A stretch of 35,783 bases of DNA from positions 1-35,783 of the forward strand of contig VXWX01000032.1 of the NCBI GenBank assembly GCA_009835735.1, given 5' to 3'. Position numbers and translations under genes: made by a program. The notes beneath the pieces are model-generated. The model did no database searches. It saw only the letters and a program-made list of their open reading frames with translations, and was not told the origin of the DNA. Position 1 is the first letter of the stretch. The number at the start of each line of letters is the position of its first letter. This DNA comes from Acidimicrobiaceae bacterium. GTDB lineage: Bacteria > Actinomycetota > Acidimicrobiia > Acidimicrobiales > Aldehydirespiratoraceae. Shown piece after piece: positions 15,500-23,213 of this stretch.

Positions 15500-17121
15500 C
15501 GGGCTGCGCTCCGATCTGAGCCAGCGCCGCCGGCACATACTGCGGCAGTTGAGGCGGAGGCGCTCACGAGTTCGTCGCGGAGCTGTTGCTTGCGTATCTT
15601 GCCTGCGGCTGTCCGCGGGAAGTGGTCGACCTGGACGAGCCGCTCCGGCCAGCATCGCTTGGGCAGGCTCTGCTGTGTGCAGAAGGCGATGACCTCGTCG
15701 AGGTCGAGGGGTGCGCCGGCCTGCACGACCGCGCAGATGCGCTCGCCGAGACGCTCGTCGGGCCACCCGATCACGGCCACGCCGACCACGTCTGGATGGG
15801 CCGCGATCGCATTCTCGGTCTCGACGGGAGAGATGTTGACGCCTGCGCGGATGATCAGGTCCTTGTGCCGGCCGGTGATCGAAACGTACCCGTCGGAATC
15901 GATGCGGGCGAGGTCGCCGGTGCGGAAGAACCGATCGCCGACGATGTGCTCGGCGTACAGCTCGGACTGGCCGTAGTAGCCGTTGAACACGCCGGGCCCC
16001 CGCATGACGAGTTCGCCGGCACCGTGAGCCCGAAGCTTCATGTCGGCATCGAGGGTTCGAAGTTCCAGACCGGGCAGCCCCATCCCGACCGTGTTCTCGA
16101 CCTGCTCGGTGGTCGAGTCGGCCAAGCAGGTGGTGAGGCCGCCCTCGGTCATGCCCCACAGCGGTGTGACGAACGTGTTCGGCAGCTCGATCCGGCAGCG
16201 CCGCAGGAGGGTTGGCGGCACCTGGGCTCCGCCGCACAGGAAGCTCCGCAACGGGGCCAGCTTGGGCTCACGGCCACCCCACCGGGCATTGACCAGGTCC
16301 AGCAGGAACGGGGTCGCAGCTGCAGTGAAGTCGGCGCGGTGGCGGGCCACCAGCTCGAGGGCGACCTGGGCGTCCCATTCCTCCTGGAGAATGAGCGGTG
16401 CGCCCAAGAGGAGCGACAGGCGGGCGCCGTGGATGGCGCCGACGCTGTGGCCGAGCGGTGACGGCATGAACACGGGCGTGCGATGGTCGAGCCCGAATCT
16501 CTCAGCGAACTGCAGGTTGAGGGCGCCCAGCGAATCCTCGCTGTGGCTGACAGCCTTCGGGGGGCCGGTCGTGCTCGAGGTGAACATCAAGTGTGCGGTG
16601 GAGTCGGGGACCTCGACGGTCCGATCCGGCGGGTCTGACGGACCGTGCACGGCCCGCAGGGCTCCGTCCGTCGCAGCCACCGCAAAGGTGATGGAGTCCC
16701 TCGTGGCGGCTCGCTGGATCGCTCCATCCGGCGACGCCCGCCGGTTCCGGCCGGCGCAGACGACCAGGGCCGGCTCAGTCAGCTGGAAGATGTGGCGCAG
16801 GTGAGCCTCCGGCACGGTGACAGGGGGCGTGGCCGGAACGTGGCCCGCCCTCAGCACGGCCAGGAACATGACGACCCAGGCCGTGCAGTTGGGCATCTGG
16901 ATCACGACAACCCGCCGGCTGCCGTCGACGACCGAACGGATCTCCTCGGCCGCCGCGCCGGCCGCAAGCCACAGCTCGGCGCGGGACAGGGTGTCGCCGC
17001 CACTGACCAGAGCGAGTTCGCCCGCCCCCTCGGCGACATGCGTTTCAAAGCGGTCGATCAGCCGGCGACCGGTCCACCACCCGGCGCGCCGGTATCCGTC
17101 TGCGATGACGTCATCGACCAC
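15496..17121 (-). CDS. AMP-dependent acyl-CoA ligase/synthetase
   Basis: A 541-residue ANL-superfamily enzyme that activates a carboxylic acid with ATP and joins it to CoA. Visible motifs are the P-loop-like L-M-F-T-S-S-T-T-G-P-P-K-A-V-S-H-S (about 173-190), the A5-type W-G-M-T-E-G-G-L near 320, F-R-T-G-D-L-A-R-I-D-S-D-G-Y and G-R-H-K-D-L-I-I-R-A-G-V-N-I-S-P in the C-terminal half, and the catalytic Lys in A-A-G-K-I-R-K. The GTG at 17121 follows AGGAGG by eight bases. It is the first gene of the six-gene operon and is preceded by the promoter/operator at 17181-17227. Substrate is unknown; the C-domain motif wording is that of fatty or aromatic acid ligases. Confidence 0.93.
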   Translation of the reverse strand: MVDDVIADGYRRAGWWTGRRLIDRFETHVAEGAGELALVSGGDTLSRAELWLAAGAAAEEIRSVVDGSRRVVVIQMPNCTAWVVMFLAVLRAGHVPATPPVTVPEAHLRHIFQLTEPALVVCAGRNRRASPDGAIQRAATRDSITFAVAATDGALRAVHGPSDPPDRTVEVPDSTAHLMFTSSTTGPPKAVSHSEDSLGALNLQFAERFGLDHRTPVFMPSPLGHSVGAIHGARLSLLLGAPLILQEEWDAQVALELVARHRADFTAAATPFLLDLVNARWGGREPKLAPLRSFLCGGAQVPPTLLRRCRIELPNTFVTPLWGMTEGGLTTCLADSTTEQVENTVGMGLPGLELRTLDADMKLRAHGAGELVMRGPGVFNGYYGQSELYAEHIVGDRFFRTGDLARIDSDGYVSITGRHKDLIIRAGVNISPVETENAIAAHPDVVGVAVIGWPDERLGERICAVVQAGAPLDLDEVIAFCTQQSLPKRCWPERLVQVDHFPRTAAGKIRKQQLRDELVSASASTAAVCAGGAGSDRSAAR

Positions 17122-17180
17122 TGCGGATCCTCCTCGATGAGCTAGGCTTTTCTCGCGGCCCGGACGCCGTCGCTCGCCGT

Positions 17181-17227
17181 AGTATTTCTAGCGGGCCTTG
17201 ACGTGTCAAGAGAGCGACATCGCTTTC
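17181..17227 (-). promoter_or_regulatory. Promoter and operator of the CoA-ligase operon
   Basis: Reading the minus strand, a TTGACA -35 box (17209-17204) is followed after 17 bases by AATACT (17186-17181) as a -10 box, pointing at the ligase gene. Directly upstream of the -35, at 17227-17210, is an 18-base near-palindrome with core AGCGA-TG-TCGCT. The 24-base block comprising palindrome plus -35 recurs at 23144-23121 with only two differences. A TetR gene starts 133 bases away in the other direction and is the obvious candidate binder. Promoter and operator are predicted from sequence only. Confidence 0.7.
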
Positions 17228-17359
17228 GTGTTTACTCGGCCTTACGAGCGGTAGTATCGTCCGCTTGAGGCCGGCCCCAATAAGCTCCCAAAGCCACCAA
17301 CAGGCACACGAGCAGCGTGACCTCCCTCGGTCTTGCCCTTATCGACGAAACGAGTAGCC

Positions 17360-17983
17360 ATGGCCACTGAGCCGACGACGCCGAAGGGTCAACGGACACG
17401 GCAGGCGATCCTCGACGCGGCGTCGAAGGTGTTCACCCGGGACGGCTACGTGGATGCCCGCATGAGCGATGTCGCAGTTCAGGCCCGACTCTCCCTCGGC
17501 GGCCTGTACCGGTACTTCGAGAACAAGGAGGACCTCTTCGCCAACGTCATCAGGGACCTCCACGAAGAGCTCTTTCGGCGGAGCCGGTCGTCGACGCCGA
17601 TTGCTGAGGATCCGGAGACTGCCTTGTTCGAGGCCAACCTCGGCTATCTCCAGCACTACCGCGACAACAGCGGCGTGCTGCGGGCCTTCATCGAGGCGAC
17701 GACGGTGGAGGATCGTTTCACAACGATCTGGTGGACAATGCGCGAGCGCCATGTCGCCCGGTTCGTGCATGCGGTTGAGAACGACGACCGCGTCCATCTC
17801 GACGGGCTCGATCCGGCCACGGTGGCCCGGGCCATGGCCTCGCTGGTCGAGCAGACGGCCTATACGACCTTCGCCCACGCCGCGCTCAACACGGCACCGG
17901 TGGATGTCGAGACGGTGGCGCGCATCGTGACCAGGGCCTGGTACCTCAGCTTCTACGGCGATCCTGGCCCCGAACCCAGATAG
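17360..17983 (+). CDS. TetR/AcrR family regulator, likely controlling the adjacent operon
   Basis: A 207-residue TetR-type repressor starting at ATG 17360 (M-A-T-E-P). The DNA-binding domain covers about residues 10-58: R-Q-A-I-L-D-A-A-S-K-V-F-T-R-D-G-Y, M-S-D-V-A-V-Q-A-R-L and the recognition helix S-L-G-G-L-Y-R-Y-F-E-N-K-E. The C-terminal helical domain would bind a small ligand. It is divergent from the CoA-ligase operon, and the repeated palindrome lies in the shared intergenic region, so control of that operon and of the Liv binding-protein gene is a reasonable inference. Its 3' end overlaps the convergent livF gene by 31 bases. Confidence 0.92.
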   Translation: MATEPTTPKGQRTRQAILDAASKVFTRDGYVDARMSDVAVQARLSLGGLYRYFENKEDLFANVIRDLHEELFRRSRSSTPIAEDPETALFEANLGYLQHYRDNSGVLRAFIEATTVEDRFTTIWWTMRERHVARFVHAVENDDRVHLDGLDPATVARAMASLVEQTAYTTFAHAALNTAPVDVETVARIVTRAWYLSFYGDPGPEPR

Positions 17984-18675
17984 GTCGCAGCCAGCCTCTC
18001 ATCGGCCAGAAGCTCCCGATTCGTGGCCTCCAGCGCTACCTCCCCGGACTCGAGGACGTAGGCCCGATCGCAGACCTCGAGCGCCTCGTGGGCTCGCTGC
18101 TCGACGACGATCATCGCGGTCGTCTCGCTCTTGAGCAGCCGAGCGATGCCCTCGAAGATGTCGTCTGCGGCGCGGGGGGCCAATCCCATCGAAGGCTCGT
18201 CGAGCATGAGCAGCCGGGGGCACGCCATCACCCCCCGGGCGACCGCCAGCATCTGCTGCTGGCCTCCCGACAGGGCGCCTCCGTCCCGACCGAGCATGTC
18301 GGCCAGCGCGGGGAAGATCTCGAGTACGAGCTCGCGGCGCTCGTCGTGCCGGTCCCGAGCGACCCTTCGGTGGCCGCCGAGGCGAAGGTTGTCGGCCACC
18401 GTCATCGACGCGAAGATCATCCGCCCCTGGGGCACATGCACGATTCCGGCCTCGACCCGCTTGTGCGGTGCCTGTGAGAGAAGGTCCTGGCCGTCGAAGC
18501 GGATAGAGCCGGAGTCGGCGTCCACGGTGCCGCTGATCGTCTTCAGCAGCGTGGTCTTGCCCGCGCCGTTGGGTCCGAGGATGGCTACGTGCTCCTGCTG
18601 CCCAACCTCGAAGTCGATGGAGCGCAGCGCGGGGACTCCGCCGTAGCCGGCGCAGAGGTCACTGATCTCTAGCAT
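17953..18675 (-). CDS. livF: Branched-chain amino acid-type ABC transporter ATPase (LivF-like)
   Basis: LivF is one of the two cytoplasmic ATPases of HAAT-type importers. The 240-residue protein has Walker A G-P-N-G-A-G-K-T-T (about 34-42), signature L-S-G-G-Q-Q-Q-M (about 136-143) and Walker B L-L-M-L-D-E-P-S-M-G-L-A-P (about 155-167). The Q-loop region reads V-H-V-P-Q-G-R-M-I-F, typical of LivF. Its ATG (18675) overlaps the end of the LivM-LivG gene by 17 bases. The set of binding protein, LivH, LivM-LivG and LivF is complete. Despite the name such systems also import amides, urea and aromatic acids, so the substrate is open. Confidence 0.93.
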   Translation of the reverse strand: MLEISDLCAGYGGVPALRSIDFEVGQQEHVAILGPNGAGKTTLLKTISGTVDADSGSIRFDGQDLLSQAPHKRVEAGIVHVPQGRMIFASMTVADNLRLGGHRRVARDRHDERRELVLEIFPALADMLGRDGGALSGGQQQMLAVARGVMACPRLLMLDEPSMGLAPRAADDIFEGIARLLKSETTAMIVVEQRAHEALEVCDRAYVLESGEVALEATNRELLADERLAATYLGSGPGSP

Positions 18676-20461
18676 GTTCCATCCATCTTGATCCGAGGTA
18701 GGCCTCGATGACGCGGGCGTCCGACACGACGTCCTCGGGCCGGCCTTGGGCGATTACGAGGCCCTCGTCGAGCGCCACTACCGATTCGACGTACTGGATC
18801 AACGACCGGACCGAGTGCTCGATCACCACGATCGCCGTGTGCGGCGCGACCAGTTCGTCGACGGTCTCGAAGAAGCGGGCTCTCTCGGCCTCGTTCAAGC
18901 CGGCAAGGGGCTCGTCGAGCAGCAGCAGGTCAGGCTCGCTCACCATGGCGCGGGCAAGTTCGAGGCTCTTGATCTCAGCCGTGGTGAGGGCACTCAACTC
19001 ACCGAGCGCCTTGCCGGCGAGGCCGACTCGCTCGAGCATGGTCATCGACGCTGCCACCGGATCCGGCATCGAGGCACCGATGGCAGCCACGACCACATTG
19101 TCGAGCGGGGACATGAGATGGAAGCCCTGGGGAACCTGGAACGTGCGTGACATGCCGAGTTCGTAGCGCCGCGGCGCGCGCATGCGATCCATCTGAATCC
19201 CCTTGAACAGGATCCGTCCGGCGTCGGCGCGCAGGTGGGCGGTCATGATGTTGAACAGCGTGGTCTTGCCCGCTCCGTTGGGGCCGATGATGCCGACGCG
19301 CCGGCCTGCGTCGACGCTGAAGGCCACGTCGGACAACACGCGGTTGGCGCCGAAGCTCTTGGCCACTCCGTCCACCTCGAGCACAGGCGTGTCGCTCGGT
19401 TGCGGGAGCCTCGACCGGACGGGTCGTCGCGGCATCCTCAGAAGAGGCGACGGTCGCGGCGGGGGTGCCGCGAGACGCCCGAAGAGGCTCGGACCTGCCT
19501 GTTCGAGTGACGGACGGGGGCGCGTCGCCAGCTGGCGGCAGCCCTTCTCGATCGCGGGCAGGATTCCCCGAGGTATCAGCAGCGCGACGAGCACGAGCGC
19601 GGCCGCATAGACCAGTTCTTGAGCGCCGGGGACGGACTCGCCGATCGAGTCGTCCAGGAACATCGCCAGCGGGATGAGGAATGCCGCGCCGACGACCGGT
19701 CCCCAGGTCTGCCCCACCCCGCCGACGAACGCGACCGACAGCATGACGATCACCACGGTGATTCCGAAGACCTCCTCGGCGACGGTCACCCGCAGCACGG
19801 CCTTCACCCAGAGCACCGCCATAGCGGCCGACAGTGCGGCCGAGATCATGAATGCGGCCGACTTCCACGCGACGGTGCGGATGCCCACGGCCCGGGCCAG
19901 GACCTCGTTGTCGCGGATGGCGCGGAGGGCGAACCCGAACGAGGTCACGTCGATCAGTTCGCTGATCGCCAGAGCGATGACCAGCATCCCCAGGCCGACC
20001 CACACGTAGGTGTGGGAGTTGGAGAACTCCATGAACTTCCACTCGCTCTCGGGGTGGAACGGAACCGTGAGTTCGGGGTCTCCGTAGTGGGAGACGAGCA
20101 ACTCCATGATGAGCGGGAAGGAGATGGTGGCCAAGGTGAAGTAGAACCCCCTGAGCCGGAAGGTGGGCAGGCCGATGGCGAGGGCCACCGCCGCGGCGAC
20201 GCCCATGCCGATGGCCATGCCCACCCACGGTGAGGTCCCACCGCCGCGCAGCAGGATGGTGAAGCCGTACGCGCCCATGCCGACGAAGGCGCTGTGGCCC
20301 AGCGAGATCTGGCCGGCCTTGGCCATCAGGTTCCACGCCACACCGGCGAGCGCCCACACGACCGAGAGCGTGAGCACCCGGACATAGAACCGCTGGTCGA
20401 GCCAGCCGTTGAGGACCGCGACGACGGCGATGAGGACGACGAAGGGAATCAGGCGCCGCAT
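18659..20461 (-). CDS. Fused branched-chain amino acid-type permease and ATPase (LivM-LivG)
   Basis: From ATG 20461 (M-R-R-L-I-P-F), which overlaps the livH stop as TGATG, this 600-residue protein joins two parts. Residues 1 to about 310 form a LivM-type permease with multiple membrane segments and the motif G-Q-I-S-L-G-H-S-A-F-V-G-M-G-A-Y. A Pro/Arg-rich linker (about 311-360) leads to a LivG-type ATPase. Walker A is G-P-N-G-A-G-K-T-T (from 393) and Walker B is L-L-L-L-D-E-P-L-A-G-L-N (512 on). The signature motif is degenerate: L-T-T-A-E-I-K-S-L-E-L-A-R-A stands where L-S-x-G-x-Q normally is. LivM-LivG fusions are known in such systems. A 35-residue upstream extension is open but unlikely to be used. 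Confidence 0.93.
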   Translation of the reverse strand: MRRLIPFVVLIAVVAVLNGWLDQRFYVRVLTLSVVWALAGVAWNLMAKAGQISLGHSAFVGMGAYGFTILLRGGGTSPWVGMAIGMGVAAAVALAIGLPTFRLRGFYFTLATISFPLIMELLVSHYGDPELTVPFHPESEWKFMEFSNSHTYVWVGLGMLVIALAISELIDVTSFGFALRAIRDNEVLARAVGIRTVAWKSAAFMISAALSAAMAVLWVKAVLRVTVAEEVFGITVVIVMLSVAFVGGVGQTWGPVVGAAFLIPLAMFLDDSIGESVPGAQELVYAAALVLVALLIPRGILPAIEKGCRQLATRPRPSLEQAGPSLFGRLAAPPPRPSPLLRMPRRPVRSRLPQPSDTPVLEVDGVAKSFGANRVLSDVAFSVDAGRRVGIIGPNGAGKTTLFNIMTAHLRADAGRILFKGIQMDRMRAPRRYELGMSRTFQVPQGFHLMSPLDNVVVAAIGASMPDPVAASMTMLERVGLAGKALGELSALTTAEIKSLELARAMVSEPDLLLLDEPLAGLNEAERARFFETVDELVAPHTAIVVIEHSVRSLIQYVESVVALDEGLVIAQGRPEDVVSDARVIEAYLGSRWMEHARDQ

Positions 20462-21345
20462 CAGATGGCCCGCTGAACCTTGCCGAACAGGCCGTTGGGC
20501 CGCACATACAGGATGAGCAGGAACAGGGCGAACACCCAGACGTTCTTCACCGCGGCCGAGGTCCACACCTGTGACACCGACTGGATGATCCCGATCAGCA
20601 CGCCCCCCACGAACGCGCCGCTGACGCTGCCGAGGCCGCCGAGCACGACCGCGGCGAACATCACGACCACGAAGCGGAACCCCACGAACGGGGTGATGCT
20701 CTGGAAGGTCACCAGAGCCGATCCCCCCACCGCGGTGAGCGCCACACCCACTCCGAAGGCGATCCGGTTGGTGCGGTCAATGTCGATGCCCATGTAGGTC
20801 GCCGCCTCCCAGTTCTCCGACGCGGCCCGGATGGCGCGGCCGGTGCGGGACCGGTTGAGGAAGAGGAAGAGGAGCGCCGCCACCAGCACCGACAGCAGGA
20901 AGGCGTAGAGGCGCACCCGGCTGATGAAGATGTCGCCGATGAAGTCGCCCTCGTTGGCGTAGGACGGCGCCACCACGCGCGGCTCCGACGAGTACCGGAT
21001 GAGGATCAGGTTCTGGAAGATCAGCCCCAGCCCGATGGTGAGTATCACCTGGGCGTCGTGGTTCTCGCGCCGGCCGATCACGAAGCGGATGAACAGCCAG
21101 TGGACCGCCATTCCCAGCAGCAGGAACACTACGAACACGGCGGGCACGGCCAGGAACGGGTCCAGGCCGACGCCGCCCGCGAACAGTGCCCATGAGAGGT
21201 ACATGGCGAGCATCATGAAGTCCGCCTGCGCGAAGTTCACGACCCGCATCACGCCGAAGATGAGTCCGAGGCCCGACGCCAGCAGTGCGTAGACGCCGCC
21301 GATGAGGATCCCGGGTACTAGGAACTGAAGGAACTCAACCATCAC
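20461..21345 (-). CDS. livH: Branched-chain amino acid-type ABC permease (LivH-like)
   Basis: A 294-residue integral membrane permease. Characteristic LivH segments are G-I-L-I-G-G-V-Y-A-L-L-A-S-G-L-G-L-I-F-G-V (about 11-31), V-N-F-A-Q-A-D-F-M-M-L-A, and the late R-A-A-S-E-N-W-E-A-A-T-Y-M-G-I-D coupling region (about 173-188) that contacts the ATPases. The C-terminal part has V-V-L-G-G-L-G-S-V-S-G-A-F-V-G-G. It is followed directly by the fused LivM-LivG gene with a one-base stop/start overlap. It forms the inner-membrane channel together with the LivM part. Confidence 0.94.
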   Translation of the reverse strand: MMVEFLQFLVPGILIGGVYALLASGLGLIFGVMRVVNFAQADFMMLAMYLSWALFAGGVGLDPFLAVPAVFVVFLLLGMAVHWLFIRFVIGRRENHDAQVILTIGLGLIFQNLILIRYSSEPRVVAPSYANEGDFIGDIFISRVRLYAFLLSVLVAALLFLFLNRSRTGRAIRAASENWEAATYMGIDIDRTNRIAFGVGVALTAVGGSALVTFQSITPFVGFRFVVVMFAAVVLGGLGSVSGAFVGGVLIGIIQSVSQVWTSAAVKNVWVFALFLLILYVRPNGLFGKVQRAI

Positions 21346-21353
21346 GCCAACCA

Positions 21354-21383
21354 GCCCCGCCCCCAGCTATCCGGGGACGGGGC
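21354..21383 (-). terminator. Hairpin between the binding-protein gene and livH
   Basis: In the 85-base gap between the Liv binding-protein stop and livH is an inverted repeat: outer arms GCCCCG and CGGGGC, inner arms CCCC and GGGG, one mismatch, and an 8-base loop. There is no T tract. A stable hairpin here could act as a partial terminator or stabilise the binding-protein mRNA, as often seen where binding proteins are made in excess over permeases. Function inferred. Confidence 0.4.
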
Positions 21384-21430
21384 CGGCCCAAGGGGGAGCG
21401 CACTAGGGAATTATCGGAGATGAGTTCTTG

Positions 21431-23041
21431 TCAGTTCCACACGGGCTGGCACACCGCGAACTCCACCGGATAGACGGTGCACGGGATCAGCCTCCCGTCC
21501 ACCTCCTGCCACTGCGCCAGCACTCCGAAGTGCTGGTCGACGCGGCCGGTGGAGCTGAAGCTGATCGCCGACGTCGGCATGAGGTCCACCGCCACGCCCT
21601 CTGTCAGCTTGACAGTGTTGAAGGCCCTGGTGACTGCGGCCGGGGACGGGTCGCCGGACTGCTCCAGCGCGGCTGCGATGAGATGCACCACGAAGTAGCC
21701 GCCGATGTGGTCCTGGCGGGCGTAGGGCTGGTCGATGGCGGCCGCCAACTCGTCGAAGGCGTCGGTTCCTGCCAGCGGGTTGGCGTACACGAACGTCGAC
21801 AGCCCGGCCACCTCGGGGCCGAGGTCGGCCCATGCCGGCAGCAGTCCCTGCCCGCCGTTCTGGACTACCGGCGCGGTGACGCCGCGGGCGATCAGCTCGT
21901 TCTGGAGCCCGCTCACGTCGCTGAAGGCGAAGGCGATGTTGAAGATGACGTCCACGTCGGCGTTGGCGATCTTGGTGGCTACGCCCGAGGGGTCGTCGAG
22001 CCCTCCCGGCGCCCAGGTGTCGGTGACCGCGACCTCGATCCCTCGCTCGTTGAACTCGGCCAGCAGGGCCTCCTGGAGAGGCACTGCCGCAGCCGAGGTG
22101 GAGCCCACAACCGCCACGGTCTCCATGGTGATACCCGCCTGGTCGAGGCCGGGCTGGATGGCGTCGAGGATGAGGCCCTTGATGGCCGACGCCGGTGGTG
22201 AGTAGCCGAACACGTGGCTGAAGCCCTCGCGGTCGGTGACGGAGTCGGCGAAGCTCTCTGTGACGAACGGGATACCGGCCCGCTCCGACACCTCGGTGGC
22301 GGCCAGGCTGAATGACGACAGCCAGGACCCGGCGATGGCGGAGACATCGGGCTCGTCGTCCAGGAGTCGCTCGACCGCAGTGGCCGCCTCCTCGGCGGAG
22401 CCGCCTGCGTCGTAGATTGCCAGCCGCAGCGTGGCACCGCACAGAGACTCGACGCCTCCGGCTGCGTTGATGTCCTCTACAGCCTTGGTGGCGCCCGCTA
22501 TCTCGGCGCTGCCGACGAAGCTGAACGTTCCCGACATCGGCCAGACGGTGCCGATGACCACCTCGTCCACGCAGATGCGGTCATCGACGGGGACGGCTGC
22601 GGCAGCCGCGGCGGCAGCCTCCTCGGCCTGCGCCGCGGCTTCGGCCTCGGCCGCCGCGAGGGCTTCGGCCTCGGCCGCGGCCTCCTGTGCCTCTTGTAGC
22701 TGTTTCTCGAGATCGGCCACAATCGACGGGTCGACGCCTTCGTCGGCCTCGGCCGCGGCCATCGCCTCGGCCAGGGCCGCCTCAGCCTCCGAGGCTGCGG
22801 CGGCGGCCGCGTCGGCCTCTGCCCGTGCCGCGGCCGCGTCGGCCTGGGCCTGCTCGAGCGCTTCGGCGTCGGCAGAGTCGACCGCAGCGGCCGCGGTCGT
22901 GGGCGCGGGCTCTGGGGCGGCGTCGTCTGACGAGTCGTCGCCGCATGCGGCCGCAACGAGGCTCACAATCGCGAGGAGCGCGGCCAGCAGGCGCCACCCA
23001 ATCACGGTCCGTGCTTCGTTGGTGTGTCGGGTCATGTGCAT
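21431..23041 (-). CDS. Branched-chain amino acid-type ABC substrate-binding lipoprotein
   Basis: A 536-residue secreted lipoprotein. The signal segment W-R-L-L-A-A-L-L-A-I-V-S-L-V-A-A-A-C places the lipid-modified Cys at residue 33. Residues about 40-150 are an Ala/Glu-rich, charged heptad-like stretch, which should form a helical stalk or coiled coil. The ligand-binding domain begins near 156 (I-C-V-D-E-V-V-I-G-T-V-W-P-M-S-G-T) and is of the LivJ/amide-binding (periplasmic binding protein type 1) kind, with V-E-D-I-N-A-A-G-G. The ATG at 23041 has AAGGAG six bases before it. The promoter and shared operator lie 57-103 bases upstream. It is the first gene of the Liv importer cluster. Ligand unknown. 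Confidence 0.92.
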   Translation of the reverse strand: MHMTRHTNEARTVIGWRLLAALLAIVSLVAAACGDDSSDDAAPEPAPTTAAAAVDSADAEALEQAQADAAAARAEADAAAAAASEAEAALAEAMAAAEADEGVDPSIVADLEKQLQEAQEAAAEAEALAAAEAEAAAQAEEAAAAAAAAVPVDDRICVDEVVIGTVWPMSGTFSFVGSAEIAGATKAVEDINAAGGVESLCGATLRLAIYDAGGSAEEAATAVERLLDDEPDVSAIAGSWLSSFSLAATEVSERAGIPFVTESFADSVTDREGFSHVFGYSPPASAIKGLILDAIQPGLDQAGITMETVAVVGSTSAAAVPLQEALLAEFNERGIEVAVTDTWAPGGLDDPSGVATKIANADVDVIFNIAFAFSDVSGLQNELIARGVTAPVVQNGGQGLLPAWADLGPEVAGLSTFVYANPLAGTDAFDELAAAIDQPYARQDHIGGYFVVHLIAAALEQSGDPSPAAVTRAFNTVKLTEGVAVDLMPTSAISFSSTGRVDQHFGVLAQWQEVDGRLIPCTVYPVEFAVCQPVWN

Positions 23042-23097
23042 GGCTACTCCTTGAACTGCCCGGGGCCGATTCCATCTGCAAGATCGACTAACGCCCG

Positions 23098-23144
23098 ACG
23101 ATAGGGGTATCCACTTCTACTGTCAAGAGAGTGACATCGCTTTT
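23098..23144 (-). promoter_or_regulatory. Promoter and operator of the Liv binding-protein gene
   Basis: On the minus strand, TTGACA (23126-23121), a 17-base spacer and TATCGT (23103-23098) form a good promoter pointing at the binding-protein gene. Immediately upstream of the -35 is the same near-palindrome as at 17227-17210 (AGCGATGTCACTCTC here). The 24-base block matches the other copy at 22 of 24 positions. The repetition at two promoters of functionally linked genes supports a real regulator site, probably for the TetR protein at 17360-17983. Confidence 0.7.
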
Positions 23145-23213
23145 TTAATTTGCCTCGTATAGAGGTACTGGACGCCTCCGATCGCTTGGTGCTCTGGTGG
23201 CTCTGCCGGTGGT

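Noticed and set aside
14705-16237. 510-residue open frame as one protein
   Set aside because: Only the part from 15499 has alpha/beta-hydrolase sequence. The upstream part is an Arg/Pro-rich out-of-frame shadow of the acyl-CoA ligase gene.
21411-22442. 343-residue minus-strand frame inside the Liv binding-protein gene
   Set aside because: It is Arg/Gly-rich, out of frame with the clear binding protein and has no family features; a high-GC shadow.
22600-22900. GCC-rich stretch as a DNA repeat array
   Set aside because: The periodicity comes from Ala and Glu codons of the stalk; there is no fixed-length DNA unit, so it is neither CRISPR nor a true tandem array.
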